Assembly: GCF_000231385.2 (NCBI RefSeq)
Contig: NC_018515.1
Location: forward strand, 1,880,501 to 1,944,500
From: Desulfosporosinus meridiei DSM 13257
GTDB lineage: Bacteria; Bacillota; Desulfitobacteriia; Desulfitobacteriales; Desulfitobacteriaceae
Length of the DNA: 64,000 bases
Direction: 5' to 3'
Positions 1 through 8,859 of this stretch are shown piece after piece. Positions within the stretch are counted from its first letter, which is position 1. Every line of letters starts with the position of its first letter. The notes beneath the pieces were generated by a model. It was not told the origin of the DNA and did not search any database. It saw only the letters and a program-made list of their open reading frames with translations. The position numbers and the translations under genes were made by a program.

Positions 1-1939
1 TAGTTCCATAATAATGCTGACCGGCTTTCAGTAAATCTGGCTTATCAAGATGAGTTGTTTTACCCCTTAGGGTGAAACCGCTATGCAAATCAAAATTATA
101 GACATAGGCCCCCTGGAAGGCAAATGAGCCATATTGGGGAACCCCGGAAGGACTTTTGACAGGGTTTTTAACCTCCATCACCGTGACGGGGAAGGATAGT
201 AGCTTTTTCTCTTGGTCGAAAAGCAAAGCTTTATGATTATGGAGTACTTCTGAATCAGTCCCACGGTCGCCGATTGTGGTTTTATACATTTCCACAGGCT
301 TGGTTACATCGGTAACATCAAAGACAGCTAGTTTCATCCCTTGGTAGTAAGCATTGGAACCCACGGGGGAACCGGGAAGAATCCCTTGATTATTATTGGT
401 GGGACTTAGCTCTATGGTTTCTTTACCAAAGCCTATAATATGATTCTCATCATAAGGATGGAGGTAATCACTGTAGCCCGGAATTTTTAAAGCACCTAAG
501 ATTTGGGGAGCGGAGGGATCCTTAAGATCCAGGACAAAAAAGGGATCAACATTCTTAAAGGTCACCATATAGCCGCGATCCCCCATAAAACGAACCGAGT
601 AAATCCTTTCACCGGGAGCTATATCCTCAAGCTTACCCATTAATTGGAGGTCTGGGCCTAAGATATAAACATTGTTCTTTGAAGTGTTTTCATCGGAGCG
701 CCAGGTCTCTCCTGTGGTAGTAGCAATCCTAAAGCAGTTATTGTATTCGTCCAGGGAAAATTGATTGAGAATGTTTCCGGGCACGGTTCCTTTAGCTTGC
801 AAATCAATTCCGCCTTGATCGAGACTGAACCTGTACACAGCTGTAGCCATGCTATAGGGACTAGGGATTATTTGCTTCTTCGGAGTGGTTCCGGGGGTAT
901 CCTGTTCAGCCCGCTCATATTGAGTGACAGCGATATAGAGATTAGTGGGGGATGCATAGACATTCTGCCCGGAACCCAGGAAGGTTTGCACCTGCATTTC
1001 TTGCTGGGCTTGATCAAGATTAAGACTGGCGATCATAAGGTAGTTGGGTTCTATACAGTCTGGAAAGTAACGGATTTTGGCGTAATCCAGATTGATAAAT
1101 TCATTTTTTAGAGCTGTATCACGATAACTGGGTAAAGTAGGTTCCATTTCTGAGTTCATGATTCGATATAAGTCTAGATACTTGTTAGCTATTAAGTATA
1201 AATTTGAACCGATCTTTCGAGAAGAGACATAATCACCGTCAAGCTCGACCTCCCGAAGTTTGGTTATATTAGCTTTATCGGCTAGGTTATAGATAATCAC
1301 CTTAGTCGTAGATTTGTGGATTACCGGCGGATAGATCATAGCCTTGGATTGATCTTTTTCTGTAGCTGAGGGCTGGGTTTCCGGATAGATGGCATTGCCT
1401 AACACAACCAGATACTGATTGTCAACATATAATTCCTGGGGTGAAAATTCGTTTTCATCAAAACTGATTCGTTTTACAATGTGCATTTGATCGGAGGGGT
1501 CTGCCTGAATGACGAGAAGTTCCTGGTTGTTCACTTGGTAGAGATAGGTACCATCACTTTTGACAATATCAGCTTCATCAACCTCTGCTACTTGAAGGTT
1601 GGTCGAGGAGTAGTTTTTGCTTTCCTTAGATGTAATTCCTGAATTAGTCGGAGAAGCCTGATCTACTGGTGGAGCAGCAGCTGACTTCGTCATTCCATCA
1701 AGGGCAATTGCCCCCATCAGCACACCTTGTCCCCTTAATCCTCTGGAATTCTCGGCATCTTTCAGGATACTGCGTAGATTATCCAGGGAGCCAAGCACAG
1801 GTAGACTAAGGTGCTCGGGTTGGGCTTGCTCTGGTTCCTGGGCAATACTTTGCTTGGGCGGTTCATTTAGGCCAGTCATGATAATCATACCTGTGAAAAC
1901 TGCCAGTACAGCAAGAGAGTACCATAGTTTTCTTTTCAC
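1..1939 (-). CDS. Secreted beta-propeller domain protein (3' end cut by window edge)
   Basis: An open frame runs leftward from a GTG at 1939 to the window edge, giving about 646 residues so far. A G-rich ribosome site (GGGGGG) lies about 9 nt before the GTG. The N-terminus has a lysine/arginine start, then a hydrophobic segment (about residues 5-23), a signal peptide or anchor. A linker rich in Pro, Glu and Gln follows, then repeated beta-rich units with 'EVDEADIVKSDGTYLY'. That phrase is characteristic of the secreted C-terminal beta-propeller family (Beta_propel, PF09826). Function is unknown in the family. It has no obvious operon partner. Confidence 0.8.
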   Translation of the reverse strand, partial: MKRKLWYSLAVLAVFTGMIIMTGLNEPPKQSIAQEPEQAQPEHLSLPVLGSLDNLRSILKDAENSRGLRGQGVLMGAIALDGMTKSAAAPPVDQASPTNSGITSKESKNYSSTNLQVAEVDEADIVKSDGTYLYQVNNQELLVIQADPSDQMHIVKRISFDENEFSPQELYVDNQYLVVLGNAIYPETQPSATEKDQSKAMIYPPVIHKSTTKVIIYNLADKANITKLREVELDGDYVSSRKIGSNLYLIANKYLDLYRIMNSEMEPTLPSYRDTALKNEFINLDYAKIRYFPDCIEPNYLMIASLNLDQAQQEMQVQTFLGSGQNVYASPTNLYIAVTQYERAEQDTPGTTPKKQIIPSPYSMATAVYRFSLDQGGIDLQAKGTVPGNILNQFSLDEYNNCFRIATTTGETWRSDENTSKNNVYILGPDLQLMGKLEDIAPGERIYSVRFMGDRGYMVTFKNVDPFFVLDLKDPSAPQILGALKIPGYSDYLHPYDENHIIGFGKETIELSPTNNNQGILPGSPVGSNAYYQGMKLAVFDVTDVTKPVEMYKTTIGDRGTDSEVLHNHKALLFDQEKKLLSFPVTVMEVKNPVKSPSGVPQYGSFAFQGAYVYNFDLHSGFTLRGKTTHLDKPDLLKAGQHYYGT

Positions 1940-2102
1940 GAATAAATCCCCCCAGTTATAGATTTGATATGTAGCCTTAATTAAATAGACGAATGAAGGA
2001 CTATATATCTGACGAATAGTTGTTTAAGAACAAGTTGAATCTTATAAAACTATTTGTCATCCATGCTGGTGCGTTGTTTAACTTAAGACAGACAAGCCGG
2101 CG

Positions 2103-2342
2103 TTAGTCTCCTCCGCCACAACCTCCTGAATCGCACCCTCCGGAGTCACACCCATCTGAAGAATCACATCCGCCGTGGTCGCAGGAAGAATAATCAGAGT
2201 CATTGTAATCATGGCCATCAGAGAACGTGTGATAATTTGAATGAGAAATAGAGTTTGATCTGTGCTGAGAGGAGGAGGAGTGAGGAGCTCGAAATAGGGC
2301 AACAGCGATAAAGACAATAAAAATGGTCAGGAAAATTCCCAA
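2103..2342 (-). CDS. Small membrane-anchored protein with a Ser/His/Asp/Gly/Cys-rich tail
   Basis: 79 residues starting at TTG 2342, with GGAAGGTGA about 6 nt upstream. Residues 1-18 form one hydrophobic helix. The rest is low-complexity: Ser/His, then Asp/Ser, then repeats of the type C-D-S-G-G, ending CGGGD, with Cys every 5 residues. The regular Cys/His/Asp spacing suggests metal binding or cross-linking, but this is inference. The overlapping frame at 2078-2317 lacks a ribosome site. I do not recognise a family beyond short Gly/Cys-rich tail proteins. Confidence 0.55.
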   Translation of the reverse strand: MGIFLTIFIVFIAVALFRAPHSSSSQHRSNSISHSNYHTFSDGHDYNDSDYSSCDHGGCDSSDGCDSGGCDSGGCGGGD

Positions 2343-2364
2343 AATACTTCACCTTCCTTATATA

Positions 2365-2397
2365 AAAAGAGACCGTCTAAACTTGACGGGCTCTTTT
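2365..2397. terminator. Intrinsic terminator, usable from either strand
   Basis: AAAAGAG-A-CCGTC, a 7-nt loop, then GACGG-G-CTCTTTT. It lies between two minus-strand small genes and would end transcription of the gene at 2421-2594. Confidence 0.7.
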
Positions 2398-2420
2398 AAA
2401 TCCTTCACTAGAAGGAATGG

Positions 2421-2594
2421 CTATTCAACCTTTTTAAAGATTGACCAAGGAGTATCAACTGCCAGGCCATCTTCTAACATCTTTTGTACGGTTCCCGGAA
2501 TATAGAAACCAGCGGTTTCTGTTTTAAATAAGCACTCTTCTAAGGAGATTTCTTCCCATGTGTCTTCACCTTTTAGTTGTGTTACAAATTTCAT
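2421..2594 (-). CDS. Hypothetical 57-residue protein
   Basis: ATG at 2594, preceded by GGAGG about 7 nt upstream, and TAG at 2423-2421. The sequence begins MKFVTQLKGEDTWEEIS. It is acidic and has no membrane segment or Cys pair. A strong ribosome site plus the terminator just beyond the stop supports a real gene. Family not recognised. Confidence 0.6.
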   Translation of the reverse strand: MKFVTQLKGEDTWEEISLEECLFKTETAGFYIPGTVQKMLEDGLAVDTPWSIFKKVE

Positions 2595-2874
2595 ATGACT
2601 AATCCTCCATCATCGAATTTTAAAGTCAAACTTATTATAGCAGGAAATAGAGCTCAAATAAATAATAAATCCTCATTTCTAACCTTTTTAAAAGGACAAC
2701 TAGATAGAGAAGGATAAATGGCTTTACTCCAGGAATATTCAAGTATTAATTTTGTAAAATTACGGAAATAGTATTAGGTTTTGCAGGATATGAGTAATAC
2801 ATAGGGAACTCATTTATAGGTTTTTCTTTTGAGTATTGCATGGATATGCGATTGGATTTAAAGGAGAGTGTAAA

Positions 2875-3714
2875 ATGACTAAGTTAAAAGTGACAATCTT
2901 AGTTGAAAACACTGTTGGGGTCCCCTTAGGGCTGTTAGGGGAATGGGGGTTGTCCATGCTCTTAGATTTTGGAGATGAGAAGATCCTGTTTGATGCGGGA
3001 GAGCAAGGGAACCTTGTTAACAATGCCCAAATTCTGGGCCATGATCTGCGCCAAGTTGATAAGGTAGTCTTAAGTCATGGACACTATGATCACACGGGAG
3101 GACTCTATAAGTTATTACAATATAAAGGGGCAACATCTGTCTACGCGCATCCGAATTTATTTGCAAGCCACTTAGCTAAAGTTTCCGATATTCAACCAAA
3201 CCGCTATATCGGTGTTCCTTATTGTCAGCAGCAATTAGAAAGCTTAGGTGCCAGGTTTCACTGGCATAATGAACCCTTTGAATTGAGGCCGGGGCTGTGG
3301 TTAAGTGGGGAAATTCTGCGAGAATCATCCTTTGAGCACATAGATGAGCATTTGGTTGAATTGGCAGGGGAGCAGGTTGTTCAAGACAGCCTTAAAGATG
3401 ATTTAAGCATGTTTTATATGACGGATCAAGGTTTAATCATCCTGCTGGGCTGTGCTCATTCCGGACTGGTTAACATTGTAGAGCAGGCCAGGCAGGTTAC
3501 TAAAGAAAGTAAAGTGAGAGGGATTATTGGCGGAACTCATCTTGGACCAGCTTCCTCGGATCAACGGCAGCAAACCATTGACTATCTTAAAAGCCTTGAT
3601 CTTGAGTGCCTGGCACCCAATCATTGTACAGGGTCTGCTATGTTGACTATGTTGGCTGCGGAGTTTCCAAAAGCCTTTAGATGGGCCATGGCTGGGTCTG
3701 CTTTAGAATTTTGA
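2875..3714 (+). CDS. MBL-fold metallo-hydrolase (COG1237-like)
   Basis: 279 residues. ATG 2875 is chosen because AAGGAG lies 7-12 nt upstream; an upstream in-frame ATG at 2836 has no ribosome site. The metal-binding motif LSHGHYDHTGG is at about residues 67-77, and later His residues (GCAHSG, GGTHLG, NHCTG) complete a dinuclear metal site. The order matches the COG1237 group, which includes archaeal enzymes annotated as dihydropteridine-related synthases. The substrate cannot be read from sequence. It is followed 19 bp later by a ferredoxin-nitroreductase and probably forms a two-gene operon. Confidence 0.85.
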   Translation: MTKLKVTILVENTVGVPLGLLGEWGLSMLLDFGDEKILFDAGEQGNLVNNAQILGHDLRQVDKVVLSHGHYDHTGGLYKLLQYKGATSVYAHPNLFASHLAKVSDIQPNRYIGVPYCQQQLESLGARFHWHNEPFELRPGLWLSGEILRESSFEHIDEHLVELAGEQVVQDSLKDDLSMFYMTDQGLIILLGCAHSGLVNIVEQARQVTKESKVRGIIGGTHLGPASSDQRQQTIDYLKSLDLECLAPNHCTGSAMLTMLAAEFPKAFRWAMAGSALEF

Positions 3715-3733
3715 TAACGGGGAGGATACCTGC

Positions 3734-4648
3734 GTGTCTATACCTACTTCGCGGACTAAAGAGTCAGCCGTTATTTTGATTGATGAACAACTGTGTATAG
3801 GCTGTGGTTTATGTGTTGAAGTATGCAAGGGATTTAATCTCTCTCTGCAAAAGGGTAAGGTTATCAGTATAAATTCAGTTTATGGATGTATTGCCTGCGG
3901 ACATTGTATGGCAATTTGTCCTAAAGAAGCTATTAAAATTGATGGCCGCTGTTTGTCTTCCGAGGACTTATTCAGCCTGCCCCAAAAAACAAACTCCTCA
4001 GCCTATGAGGAAGTGTTAAACCTATTTCAGCGGCGACGAAGTATTCGTGAGTTTAAAGCTGTACCTGTAGAAAAAGAGATCCTGGAAAAAGTCATAGAAG
4101 CAGCTCAAACATGCCCGATGGGTCTACCTCCTTCGGATGTAAACCTAATAGTCTTCAATAGTCCGGCAAAGGTGCGTAAATTTGCTGAGGACTTTTGTGA
4201 TTATTTAAAAGGAATAAAATGGCTGGTATCTGAATGGTTTTTAAGGCTGATGCGTCCGTTTTGGGGAAAGGCCAACGACGAATTATTCAAAGGATTTGTT
4301 CGACCTACCATTGACTTGTACTTAGACAATATGGAAAAGGGCATCAACCTGGTTAATTATGATGCCCCTGCTGCCCTCTACTTTTATGGCTCTCCTTATT
4401 CTGACCCCGCCGATCCCATAGTTGCAGCTACCTATGCTATGATTGCCGCTGAATCCCTAGGATTGGGGACATGTATGTTAGGAGCTGTTCATCCCTTAAT
4501 TCAAAACGGTAAGGCTGCCCGAAAATTTAGAGAAAGCTATGGTATTCGCTATAAAAGCCGTGAAGGATTATTTGTCATCATAGGCTATCCGAAAGTTGAG
4601 TACCACAATGGAATTCGCCGGACCTTTGCTTCAATAGATGTCAGGTGA
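3734..4648 (+). CDS. Nitroreductase-family protein with N-terminal 2x[4Fe-4S] ferredoxin domain
   Basis: 304 residues from GTG 3734 with a GGGGAGG site 11-17 nt upstream. Residues 12-70 carry two CxxCxxCxxxC-type clusters (CIGCGLCVEVC; CIACGHCMAIC). From about residue 90, 'RRRSIREFK' opens an FMN-binding nitroreductase domain that continues to the end (EGLFVIIGYP). The fusion suggests flavin reduction by an internal electron wire from ferredoxin rather than NAD(P)H. Substrate unknown. Likely co-transcribed with the MBL hydrolase upstream. It converges on the next gene with only 12 bp between them. Confidence 0.88.
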   Translation: MSIPTSRTKESAVILIDEQLCIGCGLCVEVCKGFNLSLQKGKVISINSVYGCIACGHCMAICPKEAIKIDGRCLSSEDLFSLPQKTNSSAYEEVLNLFQRRRSIREFKAVPVEKEILEKVIEAAQTCPMGLPPSDVNLIVFNSPAKVRKFAEDFCDYLKGIKWLVSEWFLRLMRPFWGKANDELFKGFVRPTIDLYLDNMEKGINLVNYDAPAALYFYGSPYSDPADPIVAATYAMIAAESLGLGTCMLGAVHPLIQNGKAARKFRESYGIRYKSREGLFVIIGYPKVEYHNGIRRTFASIDVR

Positions 4649-4660
4649 TGAAGATTATCT

Positions 4661-5482
4661 TCAATCAACAAAAATTCCTTGTTCCGGGACGGCGATTTCC
4701 TCAAAGTGATGAGTCAGCATATCTAAATGCCGAGTCAACTCTGCACCCTTCATTGGCTGACCGTGGCTGGGAATAACTAAGGACGGCTTTAGGTCTCTTA
4801 ATTTATCGACGGATGATTCCGCTGCTTTCCAGTCAGTGGTTAGATAAGCCGGTGGACCACTTATTTGTTCGCTTTGTGTCATTACAGACAACAGGGATTC
4901 TTGTTTTACTGTCGTAAGGGCATCTCCCGGTATAAGTATGCCATCTGTTTCGCGGAATAAAGCAATATGACCGTCAGTGTGGCCGGGGGTTAGTATCCAT
5001 TTCCAACCGGGCATACCCGGGACGCTGTGGTCTGAGGGTAGGGGATTAGCTCGAAAGCCAATGTCTATACTGGTGTGTGGAAAGGTGGGAGACATTGCTG
5101 CCACCAGGCCGCCGCCTACGCTTGGATCGGCCAGGGGATAATCTTTTTCTCCGGTAATGTAAGGAAGTTCGAACTCATGGGCATAAACCGGAATATCCCA
5201 ATGCTGAGAAAGCTTGCTTAGCGAGCCTACGTGGTCAAAATGTCCGTGAGTAAGAATAATGGCTTGAGGACGAGCCTCTTTCCCAAAACGTTCCTCTGCT
5301 GCTTGAATAATAAAGTCTGCTGAGTTTTCCAGACCTGCATCAACTAGAGTCCAGTCACTTTGGGTTGGTTTTCCCACCAGATAAGCATTGACTATCGTGA
5401 ATTGTAGGATAAGAATATCAGAGGTTGCTTCCTTTGAAGAGGTTGTTAGCTTAGATAAGAACTCAACCAGCTTATTACCCAA
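4661..5482 (-). CDS. MBL-fold metallo-hydrolase (glyoxalase II-like)
   Basis: 273 residues from ATG 5482, with GGAGGG upstream. The zinc motif LTHGHFDHVGS is near residues 77-87, with further metal ligands in 'TPGHTDGHIALF' and 'IPGDAL' and a C-terminal 'IPSHGQPM'. This is the standard arrangement of class B MBL hydrolases of the Zn-dependent thiolesterase/glyoxalase II-like type. The substrate is not deducible. It stands alone on the minus strand. Confidence 0.85.
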   Translation of the reverse strand: MGNKLVEFLSKLTTSSKEATSDILILQFTIVNAYLVGKPTQSDWTLVDAGLENSADFIIQAAEERFGKEARPQAIILTHGHFDHVGSLSKLSQHWDIPVYAHEFELPYITGEKDYPLADPSVGGGLVAAMSPTFPHTSIDIGFRANPLPSDHSVPGMPGWKWILTPGHTDGHIALFRETDGILIPGDALTTVKQESLLSVMTQSEQISGPPAYLTTDWKAAESSVDKLRDLKPSLVIPSHGQPMKGAELTRHLDMLTHHFEEIAVPEQGIFVD

Positions 5483-5590
5483 TTATAATCCCTCCAGATT
5501 CTGTTATTAAATAAAGTTAGCTCATTCATCTAAGTTCTTTTATATATTTTAGTATTCTCTGTCCTTGGTCGAGTATATATGCATAAACAA

Positions 5591-5634
5591 TCAGGGGATG
5601 GGTCGCATGTAAAAATGTGTGATCTATCCTCTGA
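5591..5634 (+). other. Long hairpin in a 400-bp intergenic region
   Basis: TCAGGGGAT.. pairs with ..ATCCTCTGA through an imperfect 18-bp stem, followed on the plus strand by CTGTTTT. It looks like a terminator, yet no plus-strand gene lies immediately upstream. It could end read-through from 4648 or belong to a small RNA. The rest of 5483-5882 holds only the region upstream of dltD. Confidence 0.4.
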
Positions 5635-5882
5635 CTGTTTTAATGAGATGAAAGTCATTCTTTTAGCTTACAAGCCACAAAGGCTAATGAACTTAGTAAT
5701 GACATTCTAACTTTGAGAACTGCCATATGCTCAAGATCGGTATTTTAAAATAGAACCCTTAAAATTGCCATTTATATCCTGTGAATTTCATTGGAATTTA
5801 GGTTAATATGAAGATTATGAGATAACTAAGGAAAAGACTGACCTAGTGCGTCGAAGTAAGAATTTGTAAGGAGGGTTAGAAA

Positions 5883-7151
5883 ATGCCCCTCGTAGCTCTA
5901 AATCAAAAGTCGTCCCAAAAACAAGAGCTAAAGGGACCTTTGGCCTTAAGATATTCACTGTTTGCGCTGCTTCTGGCAATTGTTCTTTTCGTGGTTACAA
6001 TTACTAATCTCGGTGCGGGATTAAAGCTGTTCGCTGAAAGGTTTATTCTTAAACCGGGTGTTGTCGAGGCTATGGGGGTTAATCCTAATTTCGACACATT
6101 TCAAGGAAGCATCTTGCAGCAGGAAGCGGTTGATACCCCGGGAGTGATTCCCATGTATGGATCCTCTGAAATGTCCATGATCAACAATTATCACCCGGCT
6201 AAAGTGCTAACCCCTGAGACGGGAGTGACACCTTTTTTGATTGGTAGAGGCGGAACCCAAACGATTATTAATGTACTGAACTTAGCTTCCCTTGAGGACT
6301 TAAGAGGAAAGAAAATTGCTATCTTTATAACCCCCCAGTGGTTTGGTCCGGGAGGAATCTCGCAATCGACTTTTGAAGGGAATTTTTCAGCCCTTCATGC
6401 CTATAACATGTTTTTTAGCTCTGACATTTCTCCGAGTTTAAAGCGTCAAATTGCTGAACGGATTCTCAATTTTCCGGAAGCTTATAAAGAATATCCCTAT
6501 CTTAAGAATATGTTAGAAAATGAAATCAACTCAAGTATTATGGCTAAAGTAAACAAAACTTTGGATTGGCTCCCTGCTCGCATGGAATATTCGGCCTTAG
6601 AGGTTCGAGATTTTTTCAAAGTGATATGGCAGGTTAAAGACCTGGCAGATAAGCAAGTGGCAAGGTATTCGGCTAAAGCAGCAAATCCGCCGGAAATGGA
6701 ATGGAGTAGGCTGCGTGAAGAAGCGAAGGTCGATGCCATTAAATCCACGGACAATAATCCATTTAAGATGGATAATAAATTTTATCAAGAGTACCTGCTC
6801 CCAAAATTGAAAGAAAGTAAAGATAGCGATAAACACGATTTGAATTTATCTTCACCAGAATATAATGACTTAAAGCTACTAATGCAAGTGTTAAAGGAGA
6901 AAGGTGCCAAACCTCTATTTGTAATTATTCCCATGAACGGTCGCTGGTACGATTATGCCGGCTTGGACCGTTTGCAGAGAGAACAGTGTTATCAAAAGCT
7001 GGCAGCCCTTGTCCAAGCAGAAGGGTATCCTCTGGCTGATTTTTCCTCTCATGAATATGAGGATTATTATCTCAAGGATCTTTGGCACTTGGCCTGGATA
7101 GGCTGGGTCGATGTCGATCAGAAGCTCTATGAATTCTATAGGCAGTACTAG
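5883..7151 (+). CDS. dltD: DltD-like D-alanine transfer protein (orphan)
   Basis: 422 residues, ATG 5883 with GGAGGG 9 nt upstream. One N-terminal membrane segment is at about residues 24-46. It is followed by an SGNH-like extracellular domain with the nucleophile motif GSSEMS and, near the end, 'DLWHLAWIGW' containing the Asp-xx-His pair. DltD acts in D-alanylation of teichoic acids with DltA, DltB and DltC. None of those genes is nearby, so it either works with partners encoded elsewhere or modifies another polymer. A strong terminator follows, so it is monocistronic. Its D-alanine theme matches the Van-like genes just downstream. Confidence 0.85.
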   Translation: MPLVALNQKSSQKQELKGPLALRYSLFALLLAIVLFVVTITNLGAGLKLFAERFILKPGVVEAMGVNPNFDTFQGSILQQEAVDTPGVIPMYGSSEMSMINNYHPAKVLTPETGVTPFLIGRGGTQTIINVLNLASLEDLRGKKIAIFITPQWFGPGGISQSTFEGNFSALHAYNMFFSSDISPSLKRQIAERILNFPEAYKEYPYLKNMLENEINSSIMAKVNKTLDWLPARMEYSALEVRDFFKVIWQVKDLADKQVARYSAKAANPPEMEWSRLREEAKVDAIKSTDNNPFKMDNKFYQEYLLPKLKESKDSDKHDLNLSSPEYNDLKLLMQVLKEKGAKPLFVIIPMNGRWYDYAGLDRLQREQCYQKLAALVQAEGYPLADFSSHEYEDYYLKDLWHLAWIGWVDVDQKLYEFYRQY

Positions 7152-7249
7152 GAGACAGTTCTCCGATCTTCGCTAAACACAGCAATCGCAAAGTTGAATG
7201 GGTTACCGGAAACCGGGTACCTATACAGTTAAAATAATTCCTTCATAAT

Positions 7250-7286
7250 CAGGAAGGCCCCTGGGTTATTATCCAGGGGCTTTCTG
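7250..7286 (+). terminator. Intrinsic terminator after dltD
   Basis: GGAAGGCCCCTGG, an 8-nt loop, then CCAGGGGCTTTCT: about a 13-bp stem with G-U pairs, preceding a short T-containing tract. Confidence 0.75.
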
Positions 7287-7356
7287 ATCTGTCAGTTAGT
7301 TAAAAATAAAGCATGGTTATTCAGGGTTTCCGGAAAATACCTGAAATTAAGGCCTC

Positions 7357-7384
7357 CATAAGGAAAACTTAAGAAATTTATAAG
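7357..7384 (+). promoter_or_regulatory. VanR-type operator (three hexamers, 11-bp period) and promoter of the vanZ-like gene
   Basis: CATAAG at 7357, CTTAAG at 7368 and TATAAG at 7379 are exactly 11 bp apart, the spacing used by OmpR/PhoB-class regulators. A -10-like TAGAAT begins at 7416, 32 bp after the last hexamer, with no good -35 between, as expected of an activator-dependent promoter. The same arrangement precedes the regulator gene and the carboxypeptidase gene. Confidence 0.7.
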
Positions 7385-7493
7385 TACTTATTTACTAAAG
7401 CCTATCCCGTTTTGGTAGAATGAAGTCAGTGAAATAGATTTTACTTCTCATCAATTTGAAATGTAATACAAAAAGTAAGGAGTTTTAGATGAA

Positions 7494-8057
7494 ATGACAA
7501 CCTGCAGTCAATCAACTGAAGACAATTCTAAAAAAAGAGCTAGAAGCGACTATATAGTAAAAATATTATCTAGAGGATTGCTAGCCGTATATTTAGTAAT
7601 ACTAATTTGGTTAGTGTTATTCAAATTACAATACAATATTTTGTCAGTATTTAATTATAACCATAGAAGTCTTAACTTGAATCCATTTGCTGCTCCTTTA
7701 AAGCTAAATGGAAGAATTAATTTCGGAGAAATGATAAATAATTTTATAATCTTTATTCCTTTTGGCATACTTTTGAATGTCAATTACAAAAGGTTTAGAT
7801 TTTTGCCTAAGTTTACTTTGATTCTGGTTTTTAGCCTTACTGCTGAATTAATTCAATTTATCTTCGCTATTGGAGCGACAGACATAATTGATGTAATTAC
7901 AAATACTGTTGGAGGCATTTTAGGACTGATATTATATCGTCTAAGCAATAAGTATATTAGTAGTAAAAAATTAGACTGGGTTATAATTGCTTTTGGTACA
8001 CTTTTGCTTATGTTTTTGCTCTATTACCGTATCTTTATACTGAGACTAATTTATTAA
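7494..8057 (+). CDS. VanZ-family membrane protein
   Basis: 187 residues with four or five hydrophobic segments (about residues 24-45, 83-102, 107-125, 133-148, 160-180). The pattern 'NLNPF..' followed by 'NNFIIFIPFGILL' is typical of the VanZ-like domain (PF04892). VanZ of the VanA element gives low-level teicoplanin resistance by an unknown mechanism. AAGGAG at 7477-7482 is ideally spaced for ATG 7489, which opens a two-codon ORF (ATG AAA TGA) overlapping the real ATG at 7494. A VanR-type operator lies upstream. It is separately transcribed from vanRS, judging by its own promoter. Confidence 0.85.
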   Translation: MTTCSQSTEDNSKKRARSDYIVKILSRGLLAVYLVILIWLVLFKLQYNILSVFNYNHRSLNLNPFAAPLKLNGRINFGEMINNFIIFIPFGILLNVNYKRFRFLPKFTLILVFSLTAELIQFIFAIGATDIIDVITNTVGGILGLILYRLSNKYISSKKLDWVIIAFGTLLLMFLLYYRIFILRLIY

Positions 8058-8067
8058 TTAATAAAAC

Positions 8068-8084
8068 CTTAAGGTTTTCATAAG
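8068..8084 (+). promoter_or_regulatory. VanR-type operator upstream of the response-regulator gene
   Basis: CTTAAG at 8068 and CATAAG at 8079, 11 bp apart. TACAAT (-10) begins at 8116, 32 bp after the second hexamer, the same distance as in the vanZ-like promoter. This implies autoregulation. Confidence 0.65.
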
Positions 8085-8160
8085 AAACTTATTATGATTT
8101 AAATTTTTTTTGCAGTACAATAAAAAATGAGTGCTTATCCAGGAAGAAGGGACAGAACTT

Positions 8161-8859
8161 ATGAGCATCAATATTTTAATTGTAGACGATGAGAAGTCCA
8201 TAGCGGACCTCATTGAAGTTTATTTAGGAAATGAAGGGTTTAGAATATATAAATTTTATACCGGTCAAGAGGCCTTACGGTGTGTTGAGTCGGAACCGTT
8301 AGAGCTGGCAATACTTGATGTTATGCTGCCGGATATTGATGGCTTTACTCTCTGCCAGAAAATTAGAGAAAAACATAACTTTCCGGTTATCATGCTGACA
8401 GCAAAAGAAGAAGAAATCGATAAGATCACGGGGCTGACATTAGGTGCAGACGACTATATCACTAAACCCTTTCGCCCCTTGGAACTCGTTGCCCGCGTGA
8501 AGGCACAACTCCGAAGATTTACCAAATATAATTCTGCGGTGCGAAACCAGGAAGAACACTTGATTGCCTTTTCCGGCTTGGTAATGGACATGAAGACCCA
8601 TGAATGTACCCTAAATGAAAAAAGGCTACCTCTCACTCCTACAGAATTTTCTATTCTTTGGGTCCTTTGTTCCAATCGCGGACGAGTGGTCAGTTCGGAA
8701 GAATTGTATCATGAGGTATGGGGAGACAAGTATTTTACCAATAGCAATAATACGGTAATGGTTCATATCAGACATTTAAGGGAAAAGATGCATGACAGCG
8801 CGGAACATCCTAAATATATCAAAACGGTATGGGGGATTGGCTATAAAATTGAAAAGTAA
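8161..8859 (+). CDS. VanR-like OmpR-family response regulator
   Basis: 232 residues. ATG 8161 (MSINILIVDDEKS) is preferred over an upstream GTG because GAAGGGA lies about 10 nt before it and the receiver domain starts there. The receiver domain spans residues 1-120 with the DD pair, the phospho-acceptor Asp in 'LAILDVMLPD' and Lys in 'ITKPFRP'. A winged-helix DNA-binding domain follows ('LTPTEFSIL', 'SNNTVMVHIRHLREKM', 'IKTVWGIGYKIEK'). From memory it is close to VanR of the VanA type throughout. It overlaps the kinase gene, indicating translational coupling. The hexamer repeats in this region are its likely targets. Confidence 0.88.
   Translation: MSINILIVDDEKSIADLIEVYLGNEGFRIYKFYTGQEALRCVESEPLELAILDVMLPDIDGFTLCQKIREKHNFPVIMLTAKEEEIDKITGLTLGADDYITKPFRPLELVARVKAQLRRFTKYNSAVRNQEEHLIAFSGLVMDMKTHECTLNEKRLPLTPTEFSILWVLCSNRGRVVSSEELYHEVWGDKYFTNSNNTVMVHIRHLREKMHDSAEHPKYIKTVWGIGYKIEK

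Noticed and set aside
2078-2317. Alternative frame over the Cys-rich small protein
   Set aside because: It lacks a ribosome site and starts inside the better-supported TTG-started frame.
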